A stretch of DNA of 64,000 nucleotides from Leifsonia sp. EB41 (GCF_041262565.1 NZ_JBGCCJ010000001.1:744001-808000); one strand, 5' to 3'. Shown: positions 53,445 through 63,729, counted from the stretch's first letter. A program made the numbers and translations. The notes: a model not told the origin generated them from the sequence alone.

Positions 53445-54269
53445 CTACTGGAATCGCACTCCGCCGCGACGCCCACGCGTGGCGAACGCCGCGTCCATCG
53501 CCTGCCGGACCACCGAGGAGTCGTAGCCCTTGCGCGCGAGGAACGCGTGCAGCCGCCGACGCGCGGTCTCGTCGTCGTACGACGAGAGCTGCCCGATTCG
53601 TTTGACGGCCAGCTCGGTCGCCCGCTCCACCTCGTCCTCGTCCGCGATGTCGGCGAGCGCCTCCTCGATCAGCTCGGGAGCGATGTGCCGCCGCTTCAGG
53701 TCCAGCTCGATCGCCGACCTCCCGAGCCCTTTCCGGCTGTGCTGCGTGAACGCCAGCGACGCCGCGAGCGATGCGTCGTCGATCACGCCCATCGCGGCGA
53801 GCCGATCGAGCTCCGGACCGAACACTTCCGGAGCGATCTCACGTTTGGTCAGGAGCTGCTCCAGCTCCCACCGCGACATCCCCCGCCGCGCAAGCTGCCG
53901 GATCGTGACCCCCGACGCCTGCCGTGCCAGCCGCTCGGTCTCCTCGTCGTCCGCGGACGCCATGCCGGTTTCGGGCGAAGCGCTCGGGTCGGGCGAAGAG
54001 GTGGCATCCACCGCCGTGGAACGTCGCACCGGCTCACCCGCCCACGTGTTGTTCCACCGCTCGGACGCTTCATCCGAACCCGCAGCCGCAGCCTCCTGCG
54101 CTCCCGGAAGCTCCGCCACCGGCCGCACCACCCCCGGCTCACCCGAGCGCTCACGCTTCGAGCTCGCCGACCCCGACTTCGCCGCACGACGCAACGGCGT
54201 CACTGGAGCCACGTGGTCAGCCCCGTCGCCCCCGGTACCCGACGCTTCGGAAGGAAATCTCACGACCAC
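53445..54269 (-). CDS. recX: RecX, regulator of RecA, with long N-terminal extension
   Basis: The protein has 274 residues. The RecX core is about residues 115-274 ([50 protein letters not shown]). The first 110 residues are low-complexity, rich in Ala, Ser, Glu and Pro, and not part of the usual family. RecX limits RecA filament activity. GTG at 54269 has GAGGGG five bases upstream; a GTG at 54263 is possible. The gene follows recA by 77 bases. Confidence 0.9.
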   Translation of the reverse strand: MVVRFPSEASGTGGDGADHVAPVTPLRRAAKSGSASSKRERSGEPGVVRPVAELPGAQEAAAAGSDEASERWNNTWAGEPVRRSTAVDATSSPDPSASPETGMASADDEETERLARQASGVTIRQLARRGMSRWELEQLLTKREIAPEVFGPELDRLAAMGVIDDASLAASLAFTQHSRKGLGRSAIELDLKRRHIAPELIEEALADIADEDEVERATELAVKRIGQLSSYDDETARRRLHAFLARKGYDSSVVRQAMDAAFATRGRRGGVRFQ

Positions 54270-54346
54270 GACGGCCCCTCCACATTCTTCTCCCGCTGAC
54301 GTCAGTGCTGCTCGCTGTCGATGCCCGGCTCACGCCGAGCCCGCGA

Positions 54347-55426
54347 TCACGCCCCCTTGCGAGCCTGCAGCTTCTTCTCCAGCGAGTCCACGTTGTCCGC
54401 TTCCGCCGGCGCCGCGACCGCATTCGGGTCCGCGACGATGCCGAGCTTGATCAGGATCTTCTTCTCGATCTCGGCGGCGATGTCGGGGTTCGCGATGAGG
54501 AAGTTGCGCGCGTTCTCCTTGCCCTGGCCGAGCTGGTCGCCCTCGTACGTGTACCAGGCGCCGGACTTCTTGACGATCGCGTGCTCGACACCGAAGTCGA
54601 TCAGGCTGCCCTCGCGCGAGATGCCCACGCCGTAGAGGATGTCGAACTCGGCCTGCTTGAAGGGCGGCGCCATCTTGTTCTTCACGACCTTGACGCGGGT
54701 GCGGTTGCCGACCGCCTCGGTGCCGTCCTTCAGGGTCTCGATGCGGCGGATGTCGAGTCGCACCGACGCGTAGAACTTGAGCGCCTTACCACCGGCGGTG
54801 GTCTCGGGGCTTCCGAAGAATACTCCGATCTTCTCGCGCAGCTGATTGATGAAGATCATCGTGGTATTGGTCTGGTTGAGCCCACCCGTGAGCTTGCGGA
54901 GCGCCTGCGACATGAGGCGCGCCTGGAGACCGACGTGGGAGTCACCCATCTCGCCCTCGATCTCGGCGCGGGGCACGAGCGCGGCCACGGAGTCGATGAC
55001 GATGAGGTCGATGGAGCCGGAGCGCACGAGCATGTCGGCGATCTCGAGCGCCTGCTCACCGGTGTCGGGCTGTGACACGAGGAGGGCGTCGATGTCGACG
55101 CCGAGCTTGCGGGCGTACTCCGGGTCGAGCGCGTGCTCGGCGTCGATGAAGGCCGCGATGCCGCCGGCCCGCTGGGCGTTGGCGATGGCGTGCAGCGTCA
55201 GCGTGGTCTTACCGGAGGACTCCGGACCGTAGATCTCGACGATGCGGCCGCGGGGCAGACCCCCGATGCCGAGGGCCACGTCGAGTGCGATCGACCCGGT
55301 GGGGACGACCTCGACGGGGGCGCGCTCGTCGCTGCCCAGTCGCATGACCGAGCCCTTGCCGAACTGACGGTCGATCTGGGCGAGCGCGGTCTCGAGCGCC
55401 TTCTCGCGGTCTGCGGGTGATGGCAT
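54347..55426 (-). CDS. recA: RecA recombinase
   Basis: The protein has 359 residues. Walker A is GPESSGKTT at 67-75 and Walker B is [13 protein letters not shown]; the L2 region is [16 protein letters not shown] and the C-terminus carries the usual acidic/basic tail. It forms the filament for recombination and triggers LexA cleavage. ATG at 55426 ([14 protein letters not shown]) matches the family. An SOS box lies at 55557-55572 within the promoter. Confidence 0.98.
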   Translation of the reverse strand: MPSPADREKALETALAQIDRQFGKGSVMRLGSDERAPVEVVPTGSIALDVALGIGGLPRGRIVEIYGPESSGKTTLTLHAIANAQRAGGIAAFIDAEHALDPEYARKLGVDIDALLVSQPDTGEQALEIADMLVRSGSIDLIVIDSVAALVPRAEIEGEMGDSHVGLQARLMSQALRKLTGGLNQTNTTMIFINQLREKIGVFFGSPETTAGGKALKFYASVRLDIRRIETLKDGTEAVGNRTRVKVVKNKMAPPFKQAEFDILYGVGISREGSLIDFGVEHAIVKKSGAWYTYEGDQLGQGKENARNFLIANPDIAAEIEKKILIKLGIVADPNAVAAPAEADNVDSLEKKLQARKGA

Positions 55427-55543
55427 TGCGGTTCTCCTTCGTGGGCTTCGCTGACGAGTTCGACTGTATGGCCGACCGCCGACACTCCGGGTGTCGGCCG
55501 ATGGATCCGTGGACAACTCGTTTTCGATTGCTGCCTGTGCAGG

Positions 55544-55572
55544 AGTCTACCCAGTTCCGAACATATCTTCGA
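55544..55572 (-). promoter_or_regulatory. recA promoter with overlapping SOS box
   Basis: On the minus strand TCGAAGATATGTTCGG (55572-55557) is an SOS box, and TAGACT (55549-55544) is a likely -10, placing LexA over the -35 and spacer. Predicted transcript start is about 110 bases before the recA ATG. The box differs at one base from the box at 42677-42692 before the LysM gene. Confidence 0.7.
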
Positions 55573-55593
55573 GCGACTCGCCCCGGCGTGTCG

Positions 55594-55818
55594 CTAGCGT
55601 TTCGGGGCCGGCTTGCCTGCGCCGTACCAGTGCGACTGCGGCACACCGGTCTCGCGGCACAGTGCGAACCAGACCTCGCGCGCCGGGGTGCCGGCGTTCA
55701 ACGCATCCTGGGCGGTGCGTCCGCCGAGCTCGCCGAGCACCAGGTCGGTCAGCAGCGCCTGCCCGTATCCCGAGCCGAACTCGTCGGTGACGGCGCGCTG
55801 GAACTCGCTCAACTTCAT
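55594..55818 (-). CDS. DUF3046 protein
   Basis: The protein has 74 residues: KLSEFQRAVTDEFGSGYGQA, DLVLGELGGRTAQDALNAG and VWFALCRETGVPQSHWYG, the DUF3046 pattern. The family is almost always found just upstream of recA in actinobacteria and has no known function. ATG at 55818. It lies after clgR with a terminator between them. Confidence 0.88.
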   Translation of the reverse strand: MKLSEFQRAVTDEFGSGYGQALLTDLVLGELGGRTAQDALNAGTPAREVWFALCRETGVPQSHWYGAGKPAPKR

Positions 55819-55836
55819 GGGTTCACCTTAAACGAG

Positions 55837-55863
55837 GGGCGCCCCGCATCGTGCGGGGCGCCC
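55837..55863. terminator. Terminator after clgR
   Basis: GGGCGCCCCGCA (55837-55848) pairs perfectly with TGCGGGGCGCCC (55852-55863) around a 3-base loop, and on the minus strand CTCGTTTAAGG follows. It lies 20 bases beyond the clgR stop. Confidence 0.75.
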
Positions 55864-55883
55864 TTTCGGAATGTCGTGGATGT

Positions 55884-56195
55884 TCAGCGGGAGACGAGGT
55901 TCGCGTCCATGGCGGAGACGAAGTCGTCGGGGATGGTGTCGGGGATGACCGGCTCGAGGCCTTCGAGCACCGCGATGCGGTCGCCGACCTCGCGCATGAT
56001 GACGGAGACCGGAGTCTCCAGAGCGTCGGCCACGGAGGCGAGGATCTCGCTCGAGGCCTCCTTCTGACCGCGCTCGACCTCGCTGAGGTAGCCGAGGGCG
56101 ACACTCGCCTTGCTCGCGACCTGGCGGAGGGTGCGGCCCTTCTGCAGGCGGAAGTCCCTGAGCACGTCGCCGATTTCCTGACGTACAAGAATCAT
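55884..56195 (-). CDS. clgR: ClgR-like XRE-family regulator
   Basis: The protein has 103 residues. The helix-turn-helix is RLQKGRTLRQVASKASVALG, followed by YLSEVERGQKEASSEILASV. This family (ClgR) activates clp protease genes and stress genes in Corynebacterium and Streptomyces and has the same position after pgsA-cinA. ATG at 56195 (MILVRQEIGD) has GGAGG upstream; the longer frame begins in the promoter region. C-terminal residues end LVSR, without the Ala-Ala tail seen in some ClgR proteins. Confidence 0.85.
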   Translation of the reverse strand: MILVRQEIGDVLRDFRLQKGRTLRQVASKASVALGYLSEVERGQKEASSEILASVADALETPVSVIMREVGDRIAVLEGLEPVIPDTIPDDFVSAMDANLVSR

Positions 56196-56363
56196 TTCGG
56201 AGCCTCCTTCTTCTACCCTGCCGACGTATCGAATTGGATGCCAACTGTACCGCATCCATGTCAGTCACGATATCCGCGACGACTGGGCTTTCGTTGTGAA
56301 TGCAAGGAGGTGTAACCGAACGGAAACACCAGCTATTCCCTGGGCTGCAGCCGAATCCGGAAG

Positions 56364-56379
56364 CACCCCCGAAGGGGTG
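56364..56379. terminator. Short hairpin after cinA
   Basis: CACCCC (56364-56369) and GGGGTG (56374-56379) enclose CGAA. The hairpin directly follows the cinA stop, in the 184-base gap before clgR. The remainder of that gap shows no operator I can name. Confidence 0.5.
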
Positions 56380-56898
56380 TCAGCCCTCCACGATCCCGAG
56401 CTCCACGGCCAGTTCGCGCACCGCCCGCGAGACGGTCTGCGAGCGGATCGACTGCCTGTCCCCCGCGAGCCTCAGCTCGACGGAGCGCACTCCCGCCGCC
56501 GACGCGACACCGATGAAGACCGTGCCCACCGCCCGGCCGCCCTGCGGGTCGGGGCCGGCCACACCGGTCGTCGAGAGGCCGAGGTCGGCCGGCCGCCCGT
56601 CGATGGCGAGCCGCTCCCGCACCCCGGCCGCGAGCTGGCGCGCGACCTCGGGGTCGACGGGCCCCTCCCGCAGCAGGAGGTCGGCCTCCACCCCGAGCAG
56701 CGTGTGCTTGAGCTCGGTCGCGTAGACGACGGCCGCGCCGAGCACGACCGCCGAGGCGCCGGGGACGCGGGTCAGCTCGGCCGCCAGGCCGCCCCCGGTC
56801 AGCGACTCCGCGACGGCGATCGTCTGGCGGCGCTCGATGAGCGTGCGCACCACCCGGAAGGTGAGGTCGGCGTCGGCGACGTCGTCAGGCCCCCGCAC
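56380..56898 (-). CDS. cinA: Nicotinamide-nucleotide amidase (CinA C-terminal type)
   Basis: The protein has 172 residues, the single-domain CinA-C/PncC form: TIAVAESLTGGGLAAELTRV with the catalytic Ser and Lys region, YATELKHTLLGVEADLL, and STTGVAGPDPQGGRAVGTVF. It deamidates NMN to NaMN in pyridine nucleotide recycling. The N-terminal MoCF domain of full CinA is absent, which is normal here. GTG at 56898 overlaps pgsA by 14 bases. Confidence 0.9.
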   Translation of the reverse strand: MRGPDDVADADLTFRVVRTLIERRQTIAVAESLTGGGLAAELTRVPGASAVVLGAAVVYATELKHTLLGVEADLLLREGPVDPEVARQLAAGVRERLAIDGRPADLGLSTTGVAGPDPQGGRAVGTVFIGVASAAGVRSVELRLAGDRQSIRSQTVSRAVRELAVELGIVEG

Positions 56899-57508
56899 GC
56901 TTGGCCCTCCGGCCGCGGTAGGCCTGCCAGAGATAGTCGAAGCCGGTCACGACAGTGAGGATCACGGCGGCGGTCATCAGGATGCCGTTCACCCAGAAGA
57001 TCCAGTCGCCGAAGATCGTCCACAGCGGGAACAGCGCGAACGAGATGGCCACCGACTGCACGATGGTCTTGATCTTTCCGCCGCGGGACGCCGCGATGAC
57101 GCCCTGGCGGATGACGACGAACCGATAGACCGTGATCCCGATCTCGCGCACCAGGATGACGATGGTGACCCACCAGGGCAGCTCGCCGAGGATCGAGAGG
57201 GACACCAGCGCGCCGCCGGTCAGCACCTTGTCGGCGATCGGGTCGAGCAGCTTGCCGAGGTCGGTGACCAGGTTGTTGCGTCGCGCGATGGCGCCGTCCA
57301 CGCCGTCGGTGGCGATGGCGAGCACGAACAGCACCGCCGCCGTCCAGCGCAGCGGGCCGTCGTGGCCGGCGTCGGCGAGCAGCATCCAGATGAACACCGG
57401 CGCGAGGAGGATGCGCACCACCGTGATCAGGTTGGGCACGTTCCAGTTGCTCGCACGGTTCGTGCTGCCGTCCGCCGCGGCAGGCGGAGGCGCGTCAGGA
57501 ACCGACAT
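56885..57508 (-). CDS. pgsA: CDP-diacylglycerol-glycerol-3-phosphate 3-phosphatidyltransferase
   Basis: The protein has 207 residues and about six membrane helices. The family signature is complete: DGAIARRNNLVTDLGKLLDP then IADK. It makes phosphatidylglycerol phosphate. The canonical pgsA lies between ftsK and cinA in actinobacteria, as here. ATG at 57508, 5 bases after the ftsK stop. A second CDP-alcohol phosphatidyltransferase is at 1750. Confidence 0.92.
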   Translation of the reverse strand: MSVPDAPPPAAADGSTNRASNWNVPNLITVVRILLAPVFIWMLLADAGHDGPLRWTAAVLFVLAIATDGVDGAIARRNNLVTDLGKLLDPIADKVLTGGALVSLSILGELPWWVTIVILVREIGITVYRFVVIRQGVIAASRGGKIKTIVQSVAISFALFPLWTIFGDWIFWVNGILMTAAVILTVVTGFDYLWQAYRGRRAKRAGA

Positions 57509-57513
57509 GCGAT

Positions 57514-60328
57514 CTACTCCCTGTCGGTCAGCTGCCAGGCGTCCTCGTCCGAGTCGCCGTCCACCTCAGGATAGCCCTCGGTCATCGCAGCGACGGGATC
57601 GACCCCGTAGCGGTCGCCGTCGTCGTGGACGCCGGCGGTCGGCTGCGGGGCAGGCTGTCCGGCCGGCGCAGGCGCGGCGGCGGGACGCGACGGCGGCTCC
57701 TCCCCGCGCAGGCGTGCCAGCACCTGCGGGAGCTGCTCCGCTGTCGCCAGCACGTCACGGGCCTTCGAGCCCTCGGACGGCCCGACGATCTCGCGGGACT
57801 CCAGGAGGTCCATGAGCCGGCCTGCCTTGGCGAAGCCGACCCGCAGCTTGCGCTGCAGCATCGACGTCGAGCCGAACTGCGACGAGACGATGAGCTCGGC
57901 GGCCGCGAGCAGCAGCTCCAGGTCGTCGCCGATGTCCGAGTCGATCTGCTTCTTCTCGGCCCCGACCGTGACGTCCTGCCGGTACTCCGGCCGGGCCTGG
58001 CGGGTGACGTGCTCCACGACCTTCTGGATCTCGTCCTCGTTCACCCACGCGCCCTGCACGCGCAGCGCCTTGGAGGCGCCCATCGGCAGGAACAGTGCGT
58101 CGCCCTGGCCGATGAGCTTGTCGGCGCCCGGCTGGTCGAGGATGACGCGCGAGTCGGTGACGCTGGTCACGGCGAACGCGAGGCGGGACGGGACGTTGGC
58201 CTTGATGAGACCGGTGACGACGTCCACCGACGGGCGCTGCGTCGCGAGCACCAGGTGGATGCCGGACGCGCGCGCGAGCTGGGTGATGCGGACGATGGAG
58301 TCCTCGACGTCGCGCGGGGCGACCATCATCAGGTCGGCGAGCTCGTCGACGACCACGAGGAGGTACGGGTAGGGCTTGAGCTTGCGCTCGCTGCCCTCCG
58401 GCAGCACGATCTCGTTGTTGACGACCGCCTTGTTGAAGTCGTCGATGTGCCGGAAGCCGAAGCTCGCCAGGTCGTCGTACCGCATGTCCATCTCTTTGAC
58501 GACCCACTGCAGGGCCTCCGCGGCCTTCTTGGGGTTCGTGATGATGGGCGTGATGAGGTGCGGGACGCCGCCGTAGATGGTGAGCTCGACGCGCTTCGGG
58601 TCGATGAGCACCATGCGAACCTCCGACGGCTTCGCGCGCATCAGGAGGCTGGTGATCATCGAGTTGACGAAGCTCGACTTTCCGGAGCCGGTCGAGCCGG
58701 CCACCAGGAGGTGCGGCATCTTCGCGAGGTTCGCGACCACGAACCCGCCGCCGACGTCCTTGCCGACACCGATGGTCATCGGGTGCACGCTCTTGGCGGC
58801 AGCCGGGGAGCGCAGGATGTCGCCGAGCGAGACGATCTCGCGGTCGCTGTTCGGGATCTCGATGCCGATGGCGGACTTGCCGGGGATGGGCGAGAGGATG
58901 CGGACCTCGTTGCTCGCGACCGCGTAGGAGAGGTTCTTGCTGAGCGCCGTGACGCGCTCCACCTTGACGCCGGGGCCGAGCTCGATCTCGTACTTGCGTG
59001 ACTGTCGGGCCGCGGGAGTACCCGGTCACCTTGGCGTCGACGCCGAACTGGGTCAGCACCTCCGTGATCGCGGCGACGATCTCCTCGTTCGCGCTGGAGC
59101 GGGTCTTCGCGGGCGTGCCCGCCGCGAGCATGGAGGCCGAAGGAAGGTTGTAGGGCGCGGTCGGCTGTGCGACCCCCTCGTCGACCGCGACGGTCTCGTC
59201 GAAGTCGTCGGCGCCGGCCTGGAATCCGGGCAGCACCGCGGGAGCGGTCGGCACGAGCGGAGCAGCGGCCGCGGTCGGCGGCAGCTCGCCGGTGAAGCGC
59301 TGCAGCACGGTCTCGGCGTTGGCGAGCTCGCTGAGCACATCGGTGTTGTAGTGGTCGCTCGCCGGGTCGGGCTCCAGCGCGGAGGCGAACTCGCCCTTGC
59401 CGCGCGCGGGGGCGCCAAACACCTCGGTGAGGTCGGCAGGGGCCTCGTAGTCCGGGTCCTCCTCGCGCTGGGACTTGTTGCGCCGCCACCAGGGCAACGC
59501 GGTCTCGCCCTCCGGCTCGTCCAGGCCGTCGAGCTCGACCTGCTCCGTGCGCTGGTTCTTTCGCTCGTCCTTGGCCTCCTGGCGCTCCTCCTCCGTGGGG
59601 AGCTGCGCGCCGAACAGGTAGGCGTACAGCTCGCGGATGCGCGCGGGCAGCTTGTTGGGCGGCGTCTTGGTGATGATGAAGAGGCTCAGGATCAGCAGCA
59701 GGATGATGACCGCGGCGGCCCCGTACGGCGTGATCAGCCAGGAGAGCGGGGCGGCGATGAGCCAGCCGAGCATCCCGCCGGCCTGCGCCAGCGCGGCGAC
59801 GCCGTCGGTGGGCGTCGGGTGGTGGCTGAACAGGTGGCAGAGGCCGGAGATCATCAGCAGCAGGATGCCGAGGCCGATCCCGATGCGCGTGTTGTCGTGC
59901 ACGGAGCTGGGATGCCGGAACAGCCAGGCGGCGAAGACCACCATGATCACCGGGAGGGCGAACGAGACGCGGCCGAAGAGGAGGCCGAAGGTCCACGAGT
60001 CGAGCGTGCGGGCGACCTGGTCGTTGATCAGGAACCATTCGACGACGACCCCGGCGACGGCGAGCAGCACGAGGAAGAACGGGAAGCCGTCGCGGCGCTC
60101 CTCCTTGCTCAGCTTCTCCGGCCCGAGCGCGCGGAACGCGCCGCCGGTGAGGTGCGCCAGGCCCATCCAGGCGCGGACGAGCGGACTCGGCGCGTCGTCA
60201 GCTGCCGGGTACGCGACGGTCTTCTGGTTCTGCGTCTTCGTCGGGGTCTTGGCGGCCGTCTTGCGCGCCGTCGAGCCGCCGCGACCGGACCCCCGGGCGG
60301 ACGAAGTCGACTTGGTGCTCGTAGCCAT
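57514..60328 (-). pseudogene. ftsK: DNA translocase FtsK, frameshifted by one extra base
   Basis: The N-terminal part (60328 to about 59000) has four membrane helices and a long linker; the C-terminal part (to 57514) has Walker [22 protein letters not shown] and the gamma domain. The frame breaks at SRGPTVTQ: the minus strand reads ACG CAAG TAC GAG where ACG CAG TAC GAG (TQYE) is conserved. Removing one A at 58993-58994 restores about 937 residues. FtsK is essential in most bacteria for chromosome segregation at division, so sequencing error is the likeliest cause. ATG at 60328. Confidence 0.85.
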
Positions 60329-60440
60329 AGGTTCAACGCTACTTCGGACCCCCGGCAGGGGGACGGATCACGCGCTGATATCGGGGAAAATCGGCGGCGA
60401 CGGGCGGGCTGTGAGGGACAGGCTGTGCGGGACGGGCCGC

Positions 60441-60932
60441 TCAGCGCACCGCGCGCATCATCGTGTCGGCCGTCGCGCGCGACTGGACCGTCACATACCC
60501 CTCGCTCACGTAGAGCCGCTGGGCGAAGTTCGCGCGCTCGACGCTGAGGCTCAACCGGTTCGCGCCCGAGGCGGCGGCCTGCCTGCCCAGCTCCTGGAGC
60601 AGAGCACGGCCGACGCCCTGCGCGCGCCACTGCGCGTTGACGCCGAGAGTCAGCTCCGGGACGCCGACGGCGACGAAGCCCTTGCCCGGCGCGTCGGCCG
60701 GGAACAGCCGTGCCCAGCAGGCTCCCACAGCGGCGCCGTGGGCGTCTTCCGCGACGCAGCCGAAGTCCCCCGGCCGCTTCCAGCCGGCGACATAGCGCAG
60801 GACGGCCGGGTCCTCCAGAACCGCGACGCGCGGACGTGCGCGCGAGACGTTCCAGTTCGCGGCCTCCACGAGCATGTCCGAGAGGACGCGCGCATCCTCG
60901 CGGTTCGCCGGGCGGATCCGGAACCCTGTCAT
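60441..60932 (-). CDS. GNAT-family N-acetyltransferase
   Basis: The protein has 163 residues: IRPANREDARVLSDMLVEAA at the start and the acetyl-CoA loop LGVNAQWRAQGVGRALLQEL, then ANRLSLSVERANFAQRLYV. The substrate is unknown. ATG at 60932. It lies between ftsK and rnj with 112 bases to ftsK. Confidence 0.88.
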   Translation of the reverse strand: MTGFRIRPANREDARVLSDMLVEAANWNVSRARPRVAVLEDPAVLRYVAGWKRPGDFGCVAEDAHGAAVGACWARLFPADAPGKGFVAVGVPELTLGVNAQWRAQGVGRALLQELGRQAAASGANRLSLSVERANFAQRLYVSEGYVTVQSRATADTMMRAVR

Positions 60933-60994
60933 GGCTGAACGCTACTCGCCGGCGTGTTTCGTGCGGGTTACAGGAGCGACTGGCCCCCTCCGGA

Positions 60995-62671
60995 TCACGC
61001 CTCGATGACGAGCGGGACGATCATCGGCCGGCGGCGGTAGCTGGTGTTCACCCAGCGGCCGACCGTGCGGCGGACCACCTGGGAGAGCGCGTGCGAGTCG
61101 CGGACGCCGCTGTGGGCCGCGTCGGCGAGCGCCGCCGCGATCTTCGGCTTGACGGCGTCGAACACCGCGTCGTCCTCCGCGAAGCCGCGGGCGTGGATCT
61201 CCGGACCCGTGACGATGCGGCCGCTGGCGGCCTCCACCACCACGATGATCGAGATGAAGCCCTCCTCGCCGAGGATCCTGCGGTCCTTGAGGTCGGCGTC
61301 GGTGATCTCGCCGACGCTGGAGCCGTCCACGTAGACGAAGCCGAGGTCGAGCTGGCCGACCACGCGGGCGACGCCGTCGCGCAGGTCGATGACCGTGCCG
61401 TCCTCGGCGATGATCGTGTTCTCCTCCGGCACGCCGGTGTCCATCGCGAGGCGCGCGTTGGCGACCAGGTGGCGGTACTCGCCGTGCACCGGCATGACGT
61501 TGCGGGGCTTCAGGATGTTGTAGCAGTAGAGCAGCTCGCCCGCGGCCGCGTGGCCGGAGACGTGCACCTTGGCGTTGCCCTTGTGGACGACGTTGGCGCC
61601 GAGCTTGGTCAGGCCATCGATGACCCGGTAGACCGCGTTCTCGTTGCCCGGGATGAGGCTGGAGGCCAGGATGACCGTGTCGCCGTGGCCGACCTCGATC
61701 TGGTGGTCCATGTTCGCCATGCGCGCGAGCACCGCCATCGGCTCGCCCTGGGAGCCTGTCGACATGTAGACGATCTCGTCGTCCGGGAGGTCGGCCGCCT
61801 TCTTGTAGTCGATGAGCACGCCCTCGGGCACCTTGAGATAGCCGAGCTCGGAGGCGATGGTCATGTTGCGCACCATCGAGCGGCCGAGCAGCGCGACGCG
61901 GCGGCCGTTGGCGGCGGCGGCGTCGAGCACCTGCTGCACGCGGTGCACGTGGCTGGAGAAGCTGGCGACGATCACCCGGCGCGGGGCGCGCGCGATCACG
62001 TTGTCGAGCACAGGGCCGATGGAGCGCTCGAGCGGCGTGAAGCCGGGAACGTCGGCGTTGGTGGAGTCGGCCATGAACAGGTCGACGCCCTTCTCGCCCA
62101 GGCGGGCGAAGGCGCGCAGGTCGGTGATCCTGTCGTCCAGCGGGAGCTGGTCCATCTTGAAGTCGCCGGTGTGCAGCACCGTGCCGGCCGGCGTGGTGAT
62201 CGCGACGGCGAGCGCGTCGGGGATGGAGTGGTTGACCGCGACGAACTCCAGGTCGAACGGGCCGAGCTGCTCGGTGCGGCCCTCCTTGACGGTGAGCGTG
62301 TACGGCTGGATGCGGTGCTCCTTGAGCTTCGCCTCCACGAGCGCGAGGGTGAGGCCGGAGCCGATCAGCGGGATGTCGGCGCGCAGCTTGAGGAGATACG
62401 GCACCGCGCCGATGTGGTCCTCGTGGCCGTGCGTCAGCACAACGCCGAGGATGTCGTCGAGACGGTCGCGAACCGGCTGGAAGTCGGGCAGGATCAGGTC
62501 GACGCCCGGCTGGTCCTGTTCGGGGAAGAGGACGCCGCAGTCGACGATGAGGAGCTTGCCTTCGTATTCGAAGACGGTCATGTTGCGGCCGATCTCGCCG
62601 AGACCGCCGGTGGGGATGATTCGGAGCGTTCCCGGTTCGAGTGCCGGGGGCGCGGAGACGAGGTTGGGCAT
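60995..62671 (-). CDS. rnj: Ribonuclease J
   Basis: The protein has 558 residues. The metallo-beta-lactamase core has THGHEDHIGAVPYLLK, HTGDFKMDQLPLD and STNADVPGFTP, followed by a beta-CASP domain (VIVASFSSHVHRVQQVLDAA, VYMSTGSQGEPMAVLARMAN, VHVSGHAAAGEL) and a C-terminal domain. It processes and degrades RNA from the 5' end and internally. ATG at 62671. It is next to dapA as is usual in actinobacteria; a 73-base gap holds two hairpins. Confidence 0.95.
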   Translation of the reverse strand: MPNLVSAPPALEPGTLRIIPTGGLGEIGRNMTVFEYEGKLLIVDCGVLFPEQDQPGVDLILPDFQPVRDRLDDILGVVLTHGHEDHIGAVPYLLKLRADIPLIGSGLTLALVEAKLKEHRIQPYTLTVKEGRTEQLGPFDLEFVAVNHSIPDALAVAITTPAGTVLHTGDFKMDQLPLDDRITDLRAFARLGEKGVDLFMADSTNADVPGFTPLERSIGPVLDNVIARAPRRVIVASFSSHVHRVQQVLDAAAANGRRVALLGRSMVRNMTIASELGYLKVPEGVLIDYKKAADLPDDEIVYMSTGSQGEPMAVLARMANMDHQIEVGHGDTVILASSLIPGNENAVYRVIDGLTKLGANVVHKGNAKVHVSGHAAAGELLYCYNILKPRNVMPVHGEYRHLVANARLAMDTGVPEENTIIAEDGTVIDLRDGVARVVGQLDLGFVYVDGSSVGEITDADLKDRRILGEEGFISIIVVVEAASGRIVTGPEIHARGFAEDDAVFDAVKPKIAAALADAAHSGVRDSHALSQVVRRTVGRWVNTSYRRRPMIVPLVIEA

Positions 62672-62703
62672 CTGCCCTCCAATGTTCAGGTGTGTACGTG
62701 CGT

Positions 62704-62744
62704 CCGGGCGTCGTGCCCGGGGTGGATCCGGCCGCAGAGCGGCC
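62704..62744. terminator. Two hairpins after dapA
   Basis: GGCCGC (62730-62735) pairs with GCGGCC (62739-62744) directly next to the dapA stop, and CCGGGC (62704-62709) pairs with GCCCGG (62715-62720). The pair probably ends dapA transcription before rnj. Confidence 0.5.
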
Positions 62745-63722
62745 CTAGCGTGTGGCGCCGGCGATCTTGGGCAGCGCGCCGCCGGCGGCGGCGTTGCGAT
62801 CGGGGCGGAAGTTGCGGAAATCGGCGCCCGGGATGTCGCGGACGAGGTCGAGCTCGTCCTCGATCTGGGCGGCCTCCCACTCCTCCGGGCCGACCAGCGG
62901 GAGTCGGACGCGCGGGCTGGAGATGCGCCCCAGGCCGTGCAGGATGTACTTGGCCGCGACGGTGCCGGGAACGTGTGTCATGACGGCGCGGACCAGCGGC
63001 TCCAGCTTCTGGTGGGCGGCCGTCGCGGTGGCCAGGTCGCCGGCGTTGACCGCGTCCACGATCTGGCGGTACGGGGTCGCGGTGATGTTGGCGGTGACGC
63101 CGATGAGGCCCGTGGCGCCGATCGCCAGGTGCGGGAGGACGTTGGCGTCGTCGCCGGAGAAGTACATGAGGTCGGTCTGGTTGAGCACCCGGCTGACCTC
63201 GCTGAAGTCGCCCTTGGCATCCTTGATGGCGAGCACGTTGGGGTGCTTGGCGATGCGCAGGATGGTCTCGTACTTGATCGGGACGCCGGTGCGGCCCGGG
63301 ATGTCGTAGAGGATCACCGGCAGGTCGGTGGAGTCCGCGATCATGCGGAAGTGCGTGAGGATTCCGGCCTGCGTCGGCTTGTTGTAGTACGGCGTGACGA
63401 TCATGACGCCGTCGGCGCCGGCCTTCTCGCTCTGCTTGTAGAGCTGGATGGCGTGCGCGGTCTCGTTGGAGCCGCCGCCGGTGATGATCTTGGCCCGGCC
63501 TCCCGCGACGTCCTTGCCCACCTCGACCAGGCGCAGCTTCTCGGCGTCGGTGAGGGTGGAGGTCTCCCCCGTGGTGCCGGTGACGACGATGCCGTCCGCG
63601 CCGGCGACGATCACGTCGTCCATGTGCTTCTCCACGCCGGCCCAGTCGACCTCGCCGTCGGCGGTGAAGGGCGTGACCAGGGCGACGAGCACCTGGCCGA
63701 AGGGATTAGCGGGAGCAGCCAT
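62745..63722 (-). CDS. dapA: 4-hydroxy-tetrahydrodipicolinate synthase
   Basis: A TIM-barrel enzyme of 325 residues: VLVALVTPFTADGEVDWAGV, VVTGTTGETSTLTDAEK, and the Schiff-base lysine in VLAIKDAKGDF. YYNKPTQAGILTHF carries the active-site Tyr. It condenses pyruvate with aspartate semialdehyde in the lysine/diaminopimelate pathway. ATG at 63722 has no ribosome site but a TAGCCT -10-like element 7 bases upstream, so the mRNA may be leaderless. Confidence 0.95.
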   Translation of the reverse strand: MAAPANPFGQVLVALVTPFTADGEVDWAGVEKHMDDVIVAGADGIVVTGTTGETSTLTDAEKLRLVEVGKDVAGGRAKIITGGGSNETAHAIQLYKQSEKAGADGVMIVTPYYNKPTQAGILTHFRMIADSTDLPVILYDIPGRTGVPIKYETILRIAKHPNVLAIKDAKGDFSEVSRVLNQTDLMYFSGDDANVLPHLAIGATGLIGVTANITATPYRQIVDAVNAGDLATATAAHQKLEPLVRAVMTHVPGTVAAKYILHGLGRISSPRVRLPLVGPEEWEAAQIEDELDLVRDIPGADFRNFRPDRNAAAGGALPKIAGATR

Positions 63723-63729
63723 GAAGTAA

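Noticed and set aside
60393-60420. Tandem GGCTGTG-GGGAC pair upstream of ftsK
   Set aside because: Only two imperfect copies; chance in GC-rich sequence is likely.
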